From: Pezicula radicicola | Lineage: Eukaryota > Ascomycota > Leotiomycetes > Helotiales > Dermateaceae | DNA length: 64,000 nt | Direction: 5' to 3' | Assembly (NCBI GenBank): GCA_003008705.1 | Contig: PDUO01000051.1 | Span: 63,198 to 127,197, forward strand | Part shown: one piece after another, positions 23,706 to 34,894 of the stretch | Position numbering within the stretch: position 1 is the stretch's first letter | Layout of the letters: each line of letters starts with the position of its first letter | The notes under the pieces: generated by a model | Told to the model about the DNA's origin: nothing | The model's database searches: none | The model's input: the letters and a program-made list of their open reading frames with translations, nothing else | Position numbers and translations under genes: made by a program

Positions 23706-25728
23706 TCAGGTACCTGATGACAAGACATCGCAAAAGAGCTTTCCAGTAGCCCTGTCCCTACCATAGACCACGGCTGATAACGTGGTAAAATCAGGAGGGT
23801 TGACTTTTACTGCAGTATCAGGCGAATATCGGGGCATGATATAGAACAAGTCTCTCCCTCGCCGCCTCTGCTCTTCAATCTCTCCAAGTTCATAACTGAA
23901 GTTTGACACAAGAACGTGCCCATCATTCGGAATACAATTCATTGTGAAGCTCTTTACTAGATAATCAGAAAGGCTACAAATGGTTGCACTATGTCTTGGC
24001 AAGCGTAGTTGACACATCCTGATGAGTTGGCAGAGGCCTACAGCGTAGGTGCAATACCGAACACATTTGGGGATCTCCAGGCTGGAAACCACTTGTTGGA
24101 GCATGTATAGCCAGTGATTGGCCTCCATAGAGACTTTGCCAGCTTCTTTGTCGAAATATCCCATCGTCAAGTATTCATCAAGAATCTCACTGGACTGAAC
24201 GATGCGTGCGACAATATAGTATGCATAGTTTATCGCGGCCCTTTGACTGTGGAATTTGAGACAAGAAGAGGAGATGAGCGATATACCGAGTTGAGGCGAT
24301 TGGCAGGTCTCGCTCTCGGCATTAGTCAACTCAATTGGGAGCTGGGAGAGTGGAAGCGTAGCATACCATCTATCGAGTTTCATACGCTGCTGTTGCAGGA
24401 GATCGCTATAGTCCTCGTCTGTGATTTGATCCTTTAGCCGCCATGCCCCTAGAGTTGCAATATGCCTCATGCGTTGATGGATGTCCCGAAAGCATCTTGA
24501 ACTTATGGTTTCCATATCTCCTCGTCCAGTATAGCGCTCGAACAGCACCATTAGGCTTAGGTACCACGACTGCAGCATGATGACAGTGACTGCTTCATCA
24601 CGCGCCTCTGCTGGATCAAGTGCTAAGTCGACGTTGACACCGAGCCTTCCAAGAGTCTTTTCGAAGCCAAGCAAGGTGAATGGAACACGACAGCTCCAAT
24701 TCTGGGATCGCGCAGAAACCCATGCACTTATAAGTCTCTTTCCGGCCGAGTTTTCCCAAATCTTGTTGTCGGAGGCGAGTAGATGCTCAATGCCATGATG
24801 ATGGAATGCCGTTCCACGGAAGCTTCCAATATAGAACTCGGTGTGTACAAAGAGTAGTAGTGTAGCAAGGACGGCGACCTTCTCTTGTTTGTCGTACTCC
24901 ATTTTTCCAAGCTCACATGTGGCCTTGCTGTACCAATTGCGTGCGTCTCTTTCATGCTCTTTGTTCATACCGTAGTCCCATCTCACCGAGTGGCCCAGTG
25001 TATAGCACCGCACTTCAACATGCATTTGAGCAAGGTCACAAGCCGACAACGCGATGATAGCTGAACGTAGAGCTGAGCATCCGTTGACGAGATCTTCGAT
25101 GTGCTGATACGCGCCAGGCAGTTCTGTGACGATATTCTGGCGCCAGTGATGCAAATACAGTTTTTCTTGAAGTTTGAAATATTCCTCGTCTTGCGGTTCC
25201 AGGCCAATTCCTACCTCTCCCAAGGAGCTGCCGATTCTAGTGGATGCAATGGGATTGTTGAAATCAACGAATGATGAGAACCATGACTCAACTGGAGACA
25301 GCTCCCGAGTTCCGAGTAATGCCTCTGAAGCAGCACGGTTTGCTTCAGGGAGTAGGTCTTGCTCACCTGTAGCATGGTTGGACGTCACGCCGCTCGACAG
25401 AATCAGGTCTGAGAAGTCCGAGCTTGTGCCTTTACATCCATCAGAGGTGGTCAAAGGTAATGTCGATTGAGGCGGATGAGTCCCAAGACCTGGCGGTCTG
25501 CTCTTCCTGTTGTTCAATGGTGATTCATGTACAAAACGGAAAGAGGATTTGCTGGGTTGTTCGCACAAGAGGCCTAGCCGTAAGCAGGCTGCACAAGATG
25601 GCTTTCTCTCATCGCACTGCGAGAAGGGTCGTATCAGCTCCTGAGCCAGGTTCTCTTGCAATAGAGTTTACCTTCTTCTTACGCTGGCGGCATTGGTGGC
25701 AGCCGGTGCGTGCACGGGTGAGGGTCAT
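23706..25728 (-). CDS. Zn2Cys6 transcription factor
   Basis: Two exons: 25728-25672 and 25616-23706, about 655 aa. The intron falls inside the zinc cluster and its removal gives C-X2-C-X6-C-X6-C-X2-C-X6-C (CHQC ... CDERKPSCAAC ... C), a complete Zn(II)2Cys6 binuclear cluster preceded by basic residues (RQRKKK). The C-terminal 450 residues are helical, like a fungal-specific transcription factor domain (YLHHWRQNIVTELPGAYQ, ALRSAIIALSACDLAQ). Such proteins bind CGG-type half sites and often control neighbouring metabolic genes. The Kelch gene is divergent 435 bp away and is the obvious candidate target. No damage is seen. Confidence 0.9.
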
Positions 25729-26163
25729 TGCTTTTAGAAGAAGTGGCGATGATCTATTCAATTATCCATCATTCATCAAGAATAGTCCCGGATTGTGGAC
25801 AACTCGCTGTTCAGATGAATGCGCTGCTGGTGGCGATTATCATTTGGGGGGAGAAATGTTACCTGGCGGCTAAATATCCAAATTCGGCTACAAGAGCGCG
25901 CGGCATTTAGCACATCTTACTAAGCTCAATGAAGCAATGCGTTCCGCCCCCCTCCCCCCTTCTACTCACCCTCTTCACGACTAACCGATATGTGTGCAGA
26001 CACTTTTCAATCTGCCTACTTTACGAAATGGTTCACTCATATTATCCGAGCCATTTAGTCAGCGGTGAGACTCAGCATTCAGTTGTCTATATAACATAGG
26101 CATCGGATCCATCCTCTTACGAAGGGACACATCCCAGCTACCATACCAAATCGGCTGCAAAAC
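25729..26163. promoter_or_regulatory. Divergent promoter region between Zn2Cys6 gene and Kelch gene
   Basis: The 435-bp head-to-head interval contains C-rich pyrimidine tracts near 25945-25965 and no gene. A shared promoter is inferred from the layout; no specific operator was proven. Confidence 0.4.
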
Positions 26164-27233
26164 ATGACTTCATCCTCCTGGGCAAGCGTCATCCAAGCCG
26201 CTCAGCTGCAGCGCTCGTCACACATCTTGTCTGTTGTGAAGGATACTGCATTCGTGTATGGAGGAGAGCTCTTGCCTCGCCAGCCACGCGACAGACATGT
26301 CTACACATTCGATCTGAAAACCCGTGGTGAGTTAACTTCTGCGAATGCCAGGGAAAGAGTAGTGAAGCGAGGGCTGATATCTAGTACGCAGGAAAACCGT
26401 TCCTCAAGGAAATCGAAGGCACGCTCGCGTCACCATCTCCGCGCGTTGGCACCGCATCCGCAACGCTCCACAACAACATCTACATATTCTCAGGTCGTGG
26501 AGGAGAGGCCATGGCGCCTGTTGAGGAATACGGCGCGGTATGGAAGCTCGATCCTTCGACTCAGAGCTGGGAGCTCTTGGCACCCGCAGATCCTTCGGCA
26601 CCATATCCGCCAGCTCGCAGCTACCATTGCTCCACAAGCAACAAAAAAGACAAGATTTTCATTCACGCGGGCTGTCCCGAGGCAGGCCGCCTCGCCGACC
26701 TCTGGTCATTTGACCCATTAACCCGTACCTGGACGCAGCTCTCTGCTGCACCAGGACCTCCTCGTGGCGGCACTTCTATAGCGTTTTACGATGGGCTACT
26801 TTACAGAATGAACGGTTTTGATGGAAAGTTCGAGCAGGGAGGAACTCTTGACATCTATGACACGGCGAGCAAGACTTGGTCTATCAAGACATTCGTTGCT
26901 GATGGTGTGTCCGGTCCTGCTCCCCGGAGCGTCAGCACTCTCCTTGTAGTCACCATCGGTGAAAAGCCTCAAGTCGTGACTCTCTTTGGCGAGCGTGATC
27001 CAAGCTCACTGGGACACCAGGGTGCTGGTAAAATGCTCGGTGATGTTTGGGCATTTGATATTGCTTCAGGAACTTGGTCTGAAATTTGTGTTGGAATCGA
27101 CGGACCAAAAGACAAGCCGGCTCCACGAGGTTGGTTTGGGGCGGATGTTGTGGGCCAATCAGCGATCGTCATAACTGGAGGTCTTGGTGAGGGAAATGAG
27201 AGATTTGACGATGCTTGGATCTTGCAGATGTAA
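26164..27233 (+). CDS. Kelch-repeat beta-propeller protein (nitrile-specifier-like)
   Basis: Two exons with an intron at about 26323-26391 give roughly 330 aa. Kelch blades are visible as repeated units with Gly doublets, Tyr and a Trp six residues on: VYTFDLKT, AVWKLDPSTQSWELL, LWSFDPLTRTWTQL, LDIYDTASKTWSI and VWAFDIASGTWSEI. The segment LFGERDPSSLGHQGAGKML is typical of a fungal subgroup related to plant nitrile-specifier proteins, whose acidic and His residues there bind Fe(II) in the plant enzymes. Whether this protein has a catalytic role is unknown. No signal peptide, so probably cytosolic. It is divergent from the Zn2Cys6 regulator. A fragment of a different Kelch protein lies inverted just downstream. 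Confidence 0.85.
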
Positions 27234-27430
27234 GCAGACTTCGCAGAGCAAGCATTACTTTCGAGCATCCAATGTCATGTTCAATGCCAGTTTATCTATT
27301 TGTGGCGCAGGTAGGCGAAAGGCCAAGCTTGTTACCTCCTAGACATCATAATGGATAGATGGGTCCGAGCCCCACAGTCCTCGTAAGCTGTGACGCCGCA
27401 GTATTTCTCAATACACGTTACTTCTTGCCC

Positions 27431-27835
27431 TATCTAGCTATGCTAGACATCCCTACTCGAATCCTCTCGAGTTCCTCCTCCCTTGAGCGCTGCTTGCCCT
27501 TCTGGAAACGCACTATTACCATCCACTCCGACAGATGCAACAAACGACCGCGCCAAAAGTGAACAAAGATCGTGTAAAGTATATCCGCTGCGACCACGGC
27601 GATAACACTGAGGAGCGTGGGCCACTCAAAAATGATGTACTGTTATATGACTTCCATGATCCAGACGTCTCCTAGCCGGCTGTTGTCTTCGGCAAGGCCA
27701 CCATGCACAACTAGCGCTTCTTTGCACTTCAGGCTTGGTTGTCGACGACAGATAGAGTTTGGGACGATCGCTGTAGACGCGCCGAAGACGCCAGGCCGTC
27801 CACTTTCAGTAATGGCCGACATTATACCAAATGAC
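27431..27835 (-). pseudogene. C-terminal fragment of a second Kelch protein with membrane tail
   Basis: On the minus strand the reading VFGASTAIVPNS, then ALVVHGGLAEDNSRLGDVW, is a Kelch blade close in pattern to the last blade of the intact neighbour (VITGGLGEGNERFDDAW). After a TAA it goes on in frame with a hydrophobic helix (LLSVIAVVAADILYTIFVHF) and a basic tail (QKGKQRSREEELERIR), as in Kelch proteins with a C-terminal anchor. Everything before the last blade is missing. It abuts the CadD remnant on the same strand. The TAA, the missing body and the junction mark it as a pseudogene. Confidence 0.55.
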
Positions 27836-27843
27836 TGTAGCTA

Positions 27844-28480
27844 GGGAGTAACAATAGCCATGATAGTCTTCCCCAGGTTTCCCAAGAACTGGTTATCAAT
27901 ATGTTCGATAGACCATGGGTAGCAGTCCGACTTGACAGTGATGTAAATCCCGAGGCCTATGTAGAGGAACGGAATCACCTAGTTCATATACTTCTCCACT
28001 AACCGTAGAACATGCTTCTGCCCCATTAACAACTATGCCGCGAAGCACCACCCGCCGAGTAGGATGTAGTACACAACCACATAAACAGCCATCTCTGCGC
28101 CCTTCGCTTGCGAAAACAGAGGTACGTATGTCCCGATATTATCTCCCCCATTCATCACGGTGATAGTCGAGACTTTGAATATACTCTTCATACCCGCAAT
28201 CCTCGATTTCCCCGCTTCCTCTTCCTCCTCGGCAGGGAAGACAACCTCGAGTAATTTCTATACTCCGAGCAATATGGGCAAGAGACCAAGGAAGCCGATC
28301 GGTTCAGAGGGAAAGGCGAGCGAGACGCCAAACCCGATCATGCTAATGATTGCGATTATCGTGAAGCCGAGGTATTTGCCGATGGTGATCTTGAGGGGGG
28401 AGAGGGTGGCGCTAGTGGTTGCTTCGGCGAAGAAAGTTACGAGGACGAAGAGGTCGTCGATGTTGGTTATAGCGAAGGTC
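27844..28480 (-). pseudogene. CadD-family cadmium-resistance transporter, inactivated by Trp-to-TAG changes
   Basis: The minus-strand frame reads NIDDLFVLVTFFAEA, LKITIGKYLGFTIIAIIS, GFGVSLAFPSEPIGFLGLLP and, later, YPWSIEHID. This is the multi-helix pattern of the Cad (cadmium resistance transporter) family. The frame is continuous for about 210 codons but broken by TAG at 28258-28260, 28033-28035 and 27979-27981, at places where Trp would fit (LLGV-stop-KL, CFAA-stop-LL, MN-stop-VIPFL). TGG to TAG is CpA to TpA on the other strand, the RIP signature. The first helix and start codon are swallowed by the adjoining AT-rich block. Intact members export or sequester Cd2+. Confidence 0.75.
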
Positions 28481-29060
28481 TTATAGTAGATAAAAGTTAA
28501 ATAAGTATTTAATAGATTAGTATATACTTATATATATTAAAGTTAAATTTTACTAGATTTAGTAAGTTATTAATTATAGCTTTTATAAATAAAGATCTAG
28601 AATTAATTCTTATTTTACTCTTTTTAATTTTAGTTAAAGAGCTTAAATAAGTTACCCCTCTTTATTATAAGCTTATCTTCTTAGCTTACTTATTTACTCT
28701 AGCTTAGATCTAGCTTATTTATAGCTTAGACTATAATAGTAATAACTTAGATTTAAAGAGAAAAAAAAATACTTCTATTAAGATTCTAATATTAAACTAC
28801 TTATTATAAGCTTTAAAAGTTTTAATAATTACTAATTTTAAAGCTATTAATAGAATTAAACTTAAATGTCTTTATACTTTAATTTATACTTTAATTAAAC
28901 TCCTTTAAGATAATATATATATAAGTATCTTTTATAATAAAGAAAATTTCTATAGCTAGATTAATCCGGTTTACGCTGTATCTAAAACTCCACTACCTAT
29001 TATCCTATAAATATAGTATTCCCTAATAAATGTATAATAACTTCCTTTAGGCCGAAGAAT
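28481..29060. repeat. AT-rich block (RIP-like), replacing the 5' end of the CadD gene
   Basis: About 580 bp of almost pure A/T with TTA, TAA and TAT steps and no open frame. It borders the damaged CadD gene directly, and GC returns abruptly after about 29060. It is probably a RIP-degraded repeat; the origin cannot be recognised. Confidence 0.65.
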
Positions 29061-29807
29061 AAATAGTATATTACCGCCTAGAAGAATATATAACGTCCCT
29101 CCCTGCATAGCGAGAAATCCACCATGCCAAGAAAATAAATAGGTACTTTGTCTTTAAGTATCTCAAACTCTATGCACATATCGAAATCTCCTATATTTTT
29201 GTATAAGTTGTGTTCTATAGCTACTTCTAGACACGTTTAACCCCTCCCACTAGAAAATTATGTTCGTATGCGTCGCCTTTGTGCTTAATTTGCCAGAAGT
29301 CCCCTTTTATAGCCCAACAGAGTTCATGTTGAGAAATCGCCATCAGCCTTGTAACTGCTATGGCACGCAAATTCACCTGGGGTCGCCACACAGGTCGGTA
29401 CCTCTTTTCGTTGATACCCCGCACGTTCTATAAGCGAGCACCGCGAGGCCTTGATCAAGAGCGAGCGAACCTCAGATCAGACCAACATCTAATGCTACCA
29501 ATACAGTAAAAGTCGAAATCGGTGTAAGTTAAACATCAGGCCTTGTTGTTTTACCCTATTCTGGCGTTACGTGTGAGCCAGGAATTCGAATGATGCGAAT
29601 AAGGTCGCAATACTCCGCCTCAAGGAGAAACAAGGTTCCAAGCATTACTAGAGGTCTAGAGTCGTCCTTCATCCCCTTCCTTCTTCTAATACAGCTATTC
29701 GAATGTCCTGGTAGGCATTTAGCTGTGTCCGCTTCCCCTTCGGCGCACCTCGTAATATCGATAGACCTGGCGAGCAGACGAGCGACGATTTTGCGAACTT
29801 TGACGCT
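29061..29807. other. Intergenic, promoter side of the nucleotidyltransferase gene
   Basis: No gene supported. Short frames at 29227-29424 (minus) and 29590-29817 (plus) have no motif and are taken as chance. Confidence 0.4.
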
Positions 29808-30874
29808 ATGGCATTAAAATCTCGTTCCCTCGCATCCTATATCGAAAATATACACTATGGAGATAATAATATACTCCTGCGAAAAGAAATCTTCGACTAT
29901 GGAATCACTCACCGTTGCCCCTGCCTGCAATTTGGCCGTATCAACCGCATTTTGGTATATCCTGGGTGTTTCAATCCACCTCATCGTGGACATTTTAAGC
30001 TCCTCTCCCATGGATTTAGGGGCGGCCGAGATATAAATATCATTGCAGCGATCGTTTTGCCGTTGGATGACGAGTCTCTTGTAAAGAAACTTCAGGGACA
30101 AGAAAATGCGTTGATATTCAACAAGGATGAAAGAATTAGACTATGGAAAGGTTACGTACCCAGCGACTGGTATTGGATATACGATCGCAGCGTAAGTGAG
30201 TGGTTTAGCTTTCAGGAACGCCTTACGCAAGCCATTACTAAGGATGGATTCGACGTTAGTTGGGTTGTGTTGTGTGGACCGGACTACGTCAAAGTCAATG
30301 AGGTGCCTCCAATACCTCAATGGGGCTATAGGGACATTATCGTTAGCAACGTTGGCCGGCCTGCTGACTTCTTCCCCACTGAGAACAGATTGAAGATATT
30401 GGAAGGGTGTGGGGCTTGGAAGGGGATCACGCTGGACCTCCAGGCTCTCCAGAGACACGCTAGGGAGAGTACTAGTTGGGTGTATTCGGGGATCTTCATG
30501 ATAAGCCCTATATATGCTCAGTGCAAGCTAGATGAAGGTAGGTTTAATTCGGCGCATTCTATAAGACGAGTCACAGTAACGTGGTTCCAGATCCTGATTG
30601 TATTGAGCGAATGGTGGATCAACTATTCAATGATGCTATTAAAGAAAGCGATGCCATCAAGATATGCCGCCGTAGAGACGGGTCGGAAGGCACAATACGA
30701 TTCGTCCCAGTGAAGTCAACTATGATGGACATAAGCTCGACAGGAGTCCGAGAAGTAATCAAGTTTGGTGTTCCACAGGAACAGCTTCTTAAAGAACTAG
30801 AACAACTCGTGTTGTATCCAGAGATCTTGTTGGAAATAATATCACGAAAATGTTCTCTGCAAATGATTGTATAA
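29808..30874 (+). CDS. Nucleotidyltransferase-fold (cytidylyltransferase-like) protein
   Basis: The start ATG 29808 leads to VYPGCFNPPHRGHFKLLSHG, the N-terminal signature of the HxGH nucleotidyltransferase superfamily (here HRGH), which includes NMN/nicotinate-mononucleotide adenylyltransferases and phosphocholine cytidylyltransferases. The C-terminal segment DISSTGVREVI corresponds to the second motif (ISSTxIR) that binds the triphosphate. The two parts are in different frames, and an intron between about 30520 and 30576 is needed. Donor GTGCAAG at 30521 with acceptor 30576 fits the phase; donor GTAGGT at 30538 does not. The length, about 335 aa, is longer than bacterial NadD. The true substrate is unknown; adenylyl or cytidylyl transfer is inferred. 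Confidence 0.72.
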
Positions 30875-31844
30875 CTCTAGTCCTTCCGTAATAGTTACGG
30901 ACTATTCCTTAGCAGTTAAAAATCAATGTATAGAAGGAGGGCTAGCATCTAGAGAAGTATAGTATAAGCTTCTTAGCATTACCGTTTGACAGGAAATCTC
31001 AACACTGTTCAAAGCGGAAGCTGATTTCACTAGCGACTATAAACAGCCCACGGGAAATGGATGAGTGCGCTCATCATGATTGATTTGGATCTGTCTGCCT
31101 AGCAGTTGCTGTACTGTAAAGAAACATGATTCTAATTCAATTCAATGTAATGTACTGTTCCTATAATACCTATTGAAAGAGCTTCAGTACATCGTTGCTC
31201 GTTGCGCTGGGTCCCCAATGCCAGAATTTAGAGAAACAGTTGCTAAGGTTCTCTGATTTTAATACGAAGTTGATGTGATAGCGTATCACGAACAGGCCCA
31301 CCCCTGATATTCCATACCCTTCGCGTTACTAAGCCCATGATATCCCCTCAACTGGTGAGATATTGCCAGCGCTAGCTAGCAAGGGAGCCCTGCACGGAGA
31401 ACAGTGCATAATAATTATGTATATTTACATATAAATTCATTAGTAAGCTACATCATTGGTATGAAATCGCGTGCAGCAGTTCCCCTCCAAACAAAGTAGT
31501 ACATCAACACATATGAGCAGCTTTTTTTAGGGTATCTCTAGTTTCTCCCCTCGCCAGACCAAGAAGTATTACTTCCACTCATTGCCGAACAGAAGCAGAA
31601 GTAGAAGAATGTCCGTTCGTATGCATATGCATTATGCACGTAAGCAATACTTACAGGCATTGTCCTGTACTCTGATTAGTTATAAACACCTTTCCTCAAT
31701 ATTGAAAATCTCCATCACTTGAATACATCTTAAGAACATAAAAACTGTCGTATCATCTCAAGTGTCTCATTCACGGTTGTCTCTTGCTCCATGCAATCGT
31801 AGTAGCCGATTCGCTAATTTGAGGCTCCAAAGGGAGGCGACAGT
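30875..31844. other. Intergenic, no gene recognised
   Basis: Nearly 1 kb without a supported gene. The right end is the promoter and leader of the FAD oxidoreductase. Confidence 0.45.
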
Positions 31845-33829
31845 ATGAAGCTGAAAATCCTTGCCCCTCTCTCACTTGCTTTCATTGGACAATGCTCAGC
31901 TGGAGGCAACCCCACTTGCGTGATTCTCCCTTGGTTTCAGAGGCTAACAAGGAACTAATGTTTACCACTAGTGTCAACAATTGTCCTCTGTGTTTCCGGC
32001 ACTGGTCTACTTTCCCAACAGCACAGCATATTCAGCATCTTTGGGTGAATACTTTACTGAGCAGGAGTTTTCAATAACGCCAGCCTGTTTCTTTCATCCT
32101 TTCACGCCCGCAGAAATCGCTACGGCATTGCCCATATTATCTACCGGCAACTGTCCATTCGCAGTGAAGAGCGGTGGCCATGGGATTTGGGGTGGTTTAG
32201 CGAACATACAAGACGGCGTAAGTATTGACCTTGTAGAATTTAACGGCGTGGATGTAAATGGTGGAGAGCAGGGAACAGTTGCCCGGGTAGGTGTAGGTAT
32301 GAAATGGGGGGATGTATACAACTTTCTTGGAGTTAGAGGATTGGCAGTAGTTGGAGGCCGGTGGGGAAGTGTCGGAGTTGGAGGTTTGATCTTGGGCGGT
32401 AGGCTCCTCCCGCCACTCTTACCCGTGTATGGAAGGAGGTGTAGAAACTGATATGTTACAGGCGGCATATCATTCTTTTCAACAAGGAAGGGATTTGCCT
32501 GTGACAATGTTGTGAATCATGAGGTAAGAGAAGTATAAATTTGGGGCATTTTACTAGGCACCCACCCCAATCTTCTTTGCTTTAATTCTCTTCTGATTAT
32601 CTACCTGAGTTTGAATATTGATCTTTAAGATGTTTATATTCCAGTGAATACTCAAGCCGTGGTAAGTAATCAGAACAGAGTGGATGATCAACTCAAGCAG
32701 TGAGCAAATTCAGAGCGGCATGCTAAGGAATGCCGCTTGCTCTTACGTGATTCTTCAGTCTGGGTTTCTAACTTCTCCAGATTGTATTGGCATCCGGAGA
32801 GATTATCAATGCAAACGCGACGTCCAATCCAGAATTATGGCAAGCTTTGAAAGGCGGCTCTAATAACTTTGGCATCGTAACGCGGGTAGATCTATTGGCC
32901 TTCCCACAGGGAGATTTCTGGGGAGGGTTGATCATCAACCCTTTCAGCGAAGAGGCATTCGAACACTTCACCAATGCCCTGCATGTATTTTCAAGCGACC
33001 CCGAATACGATGAAAATGCTTCTCTGATCTTTACCTACAATTTCGATTCATCTACACGGACTTGGATTATCATCAGTAACGTCCAGTACACAGGTATAGC
33101 TGGCTACCCGTCCAATCTAGAGCCTTTCACAAGCTACAAGCCTCAGCTCAGCAACACTATGAGGGTCTCAAATCTCAGTGATTTTGCCATCACAAATAGT
33201 GAGGGTGAGGAAGAGGGAACAACACGGTAATTGACCTGGTTTTGTTTGACAATCATAATACTGAGCAGCTGAAGGTGGCTCTACTTTACTCGAACGTATG
33301 TCAGCTCCGAGGTCCTCATCCGTCAGATCTTCGAAATATTCAACAGCACGGTGTATAACACCCTCTCCCTCATCGAAGAGGATGTTACCTGGAGCATCAC
33401 CGCCGAGCCCTTCCCACCAATCTTGACTCAATACGGCAAGTTGAATGGCGGGAATATTCTGGGACTTGACCCTTCGGATGGGCCTTTGATTCGCAAGTTT
33501 ACCCTGCTATTAAATCTGTCTTAGATCAAGAGGCTCAACTAATGCGCCAAATTTCAGTCTTCCTCGCGACAGTTACCTGGCATGACTCAGTCAATGATCC
33601 TCTTATAACTCAAGCTATTGAAACCTATTTCTCGCAAATTGACACTCTATCAAAATCCCTGGGCTTGTACAACGAATACTCGTATTTTAATTATGCGTAT
33701 AAGGATCAGAAGGTTATGAAAGGATATGGAAAAGAGAACTTGCAGCGAATGAAGAGTTTAAGCAAGCAATTTGATCCGGAGGGCGTGTTTCAAAGATTGG
33801 TTCCTGGGGGGTTCAAATTGGATGACTAG
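31845..33829 (+). CDS. Secreted FAD-linked oxidoreductase, PCMH/berberine-bridge-enzyme type
   Basis: ATG 31845 encodes a signal peptide (MKLKILAPLSLAFIGQCSAG). Exons start at 31972, 32462 and 32781, after introns ending in clean AG sites. The product has SGGHGIWGGLANIQDG (the flavin-attachment His region of the PCMH domain), WGDVYNFLG, GLILGGGISFFSTRKGF, NFGIVTRVDL and a C-terminal BBE-like tail (NYAYKDQKVMKGYG ... FDPEGVFQRLVPGGF). Such enzymes oxidise alcohols, sugars or secondary metabolites with O2. Two later joins are uncertain. Near 33190-33270 an intron is needed to reach WLYFTRTYVSS. Near 33480-33510 the frame must change by one, without an obvious intron. The second could be a frameshift, so the gene may be damaged. 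Confidence 0.75.
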
Positions 33830-34072
33830 GAAGAGAAGAGGATATATATTGAATTGCGAGGAGAAACAGAGCATATTGGTAATGGGAACACTAAGGCATT
33901 TCCAAGAATTATCCCCAGAGAATCTCCAATTGTACAATACATACAAGCAAAAACATGGAGCGACTTTCGGGGGATGGTAGAGCATCACTATTTGACATGC
34001 TACCCAATGGAACTTCACAAGTACATGTCAGTTTACCTTTTAGCTGACCCGGAACAAAATTTTACCTTACCT

Positions 34073-34380
34073 AGATGGCGGTCATTATAGATTACTACCC
34101 AATGGTGCAGTTTCTCATTCAACAAGGCCTTGATCCCAATGTGGCCAACGATGACGGCGAGTTAGTCCTCTGCTCTCTTCGAATAATAACATGACTAATA
34201 TTCAATAGTACTCCTCATCACCTTGCACTATCTAAAGCTATAGACTTTGAAATCGCTTGACTTCTCGAGACTGAGGCGGTAATCTAGGAAGCCGCAATAT
34301 TAATAACTATACACCACTACATACTTTCTTCAATTCAGCGACTAAGCAAACACTCCTAAGCTACCAAGAAGATGTAAGAC
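34073..34380 (+). pseudogene. Ankyrin-repeat remnant
   Basis: The reading VQFLIQQGLDPNVANDDG is joined across an apparent intron (donor GTTAGT near 34160, acceptor near 34208) to DTPHHLALSKAIDFEIA. This reproduces the ankyrin consensus (xLLxxGADPNxxDxxGxTPLHxA). A TGA then stands where Arg is usual before LLE (CGA to TGA), and a second stop follows. Only about 1.5 repeats remain, with no flanking domains. Confidence 0.5.
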
Positions 34381-34894
34381 AGTCTATTGTAGACGATAGT
34401 AGCTAGACAGCGTTTTATTTCCTATCTTAGTTGAGCAAAAGTGAGCCAAATAATTTTGTACCATACTTGACTGAGCTTCACCGTTGCGACTTGACAGCCA
34501 CACCTGGAATGCGATGTGTCCCCTCTAGGCGTGAGGTAGTTCCACGGACGACAGAAGTCGCTTGCTTAACCTTAAAATCTTGACAAAGTGTGAGTCGCAG
34601 GAAATAAAATTATCTGCCAGGAGAGAAAAGTGAATTGGAGAGGCGGTGGCTCCTTTCCTCTGCGTTCAGGATTTAGATAATGTTTGCAGTTTTCTGAGTT
34701 GACGTATAGAGTTATATGCATGTTCATATCACGGCCTGCATGTGGTGCTGCTGGGGCACCACTGGGCATGTTAGAGGCTCAAGTAACTGGCGGAATATAA
34801 GCTATGATATACTTTGAACTCTGGACATAAGCATGATTGAGACTATGAGTAGCAGGACACCCGGGCCAAAGGAACCCCCTTTTCAACGAAGCCC
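34381..34894. other. Intergenic, 3' of the MFS gene
   Basis: No gene or RNA feature supported. Confidence 0.4.
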
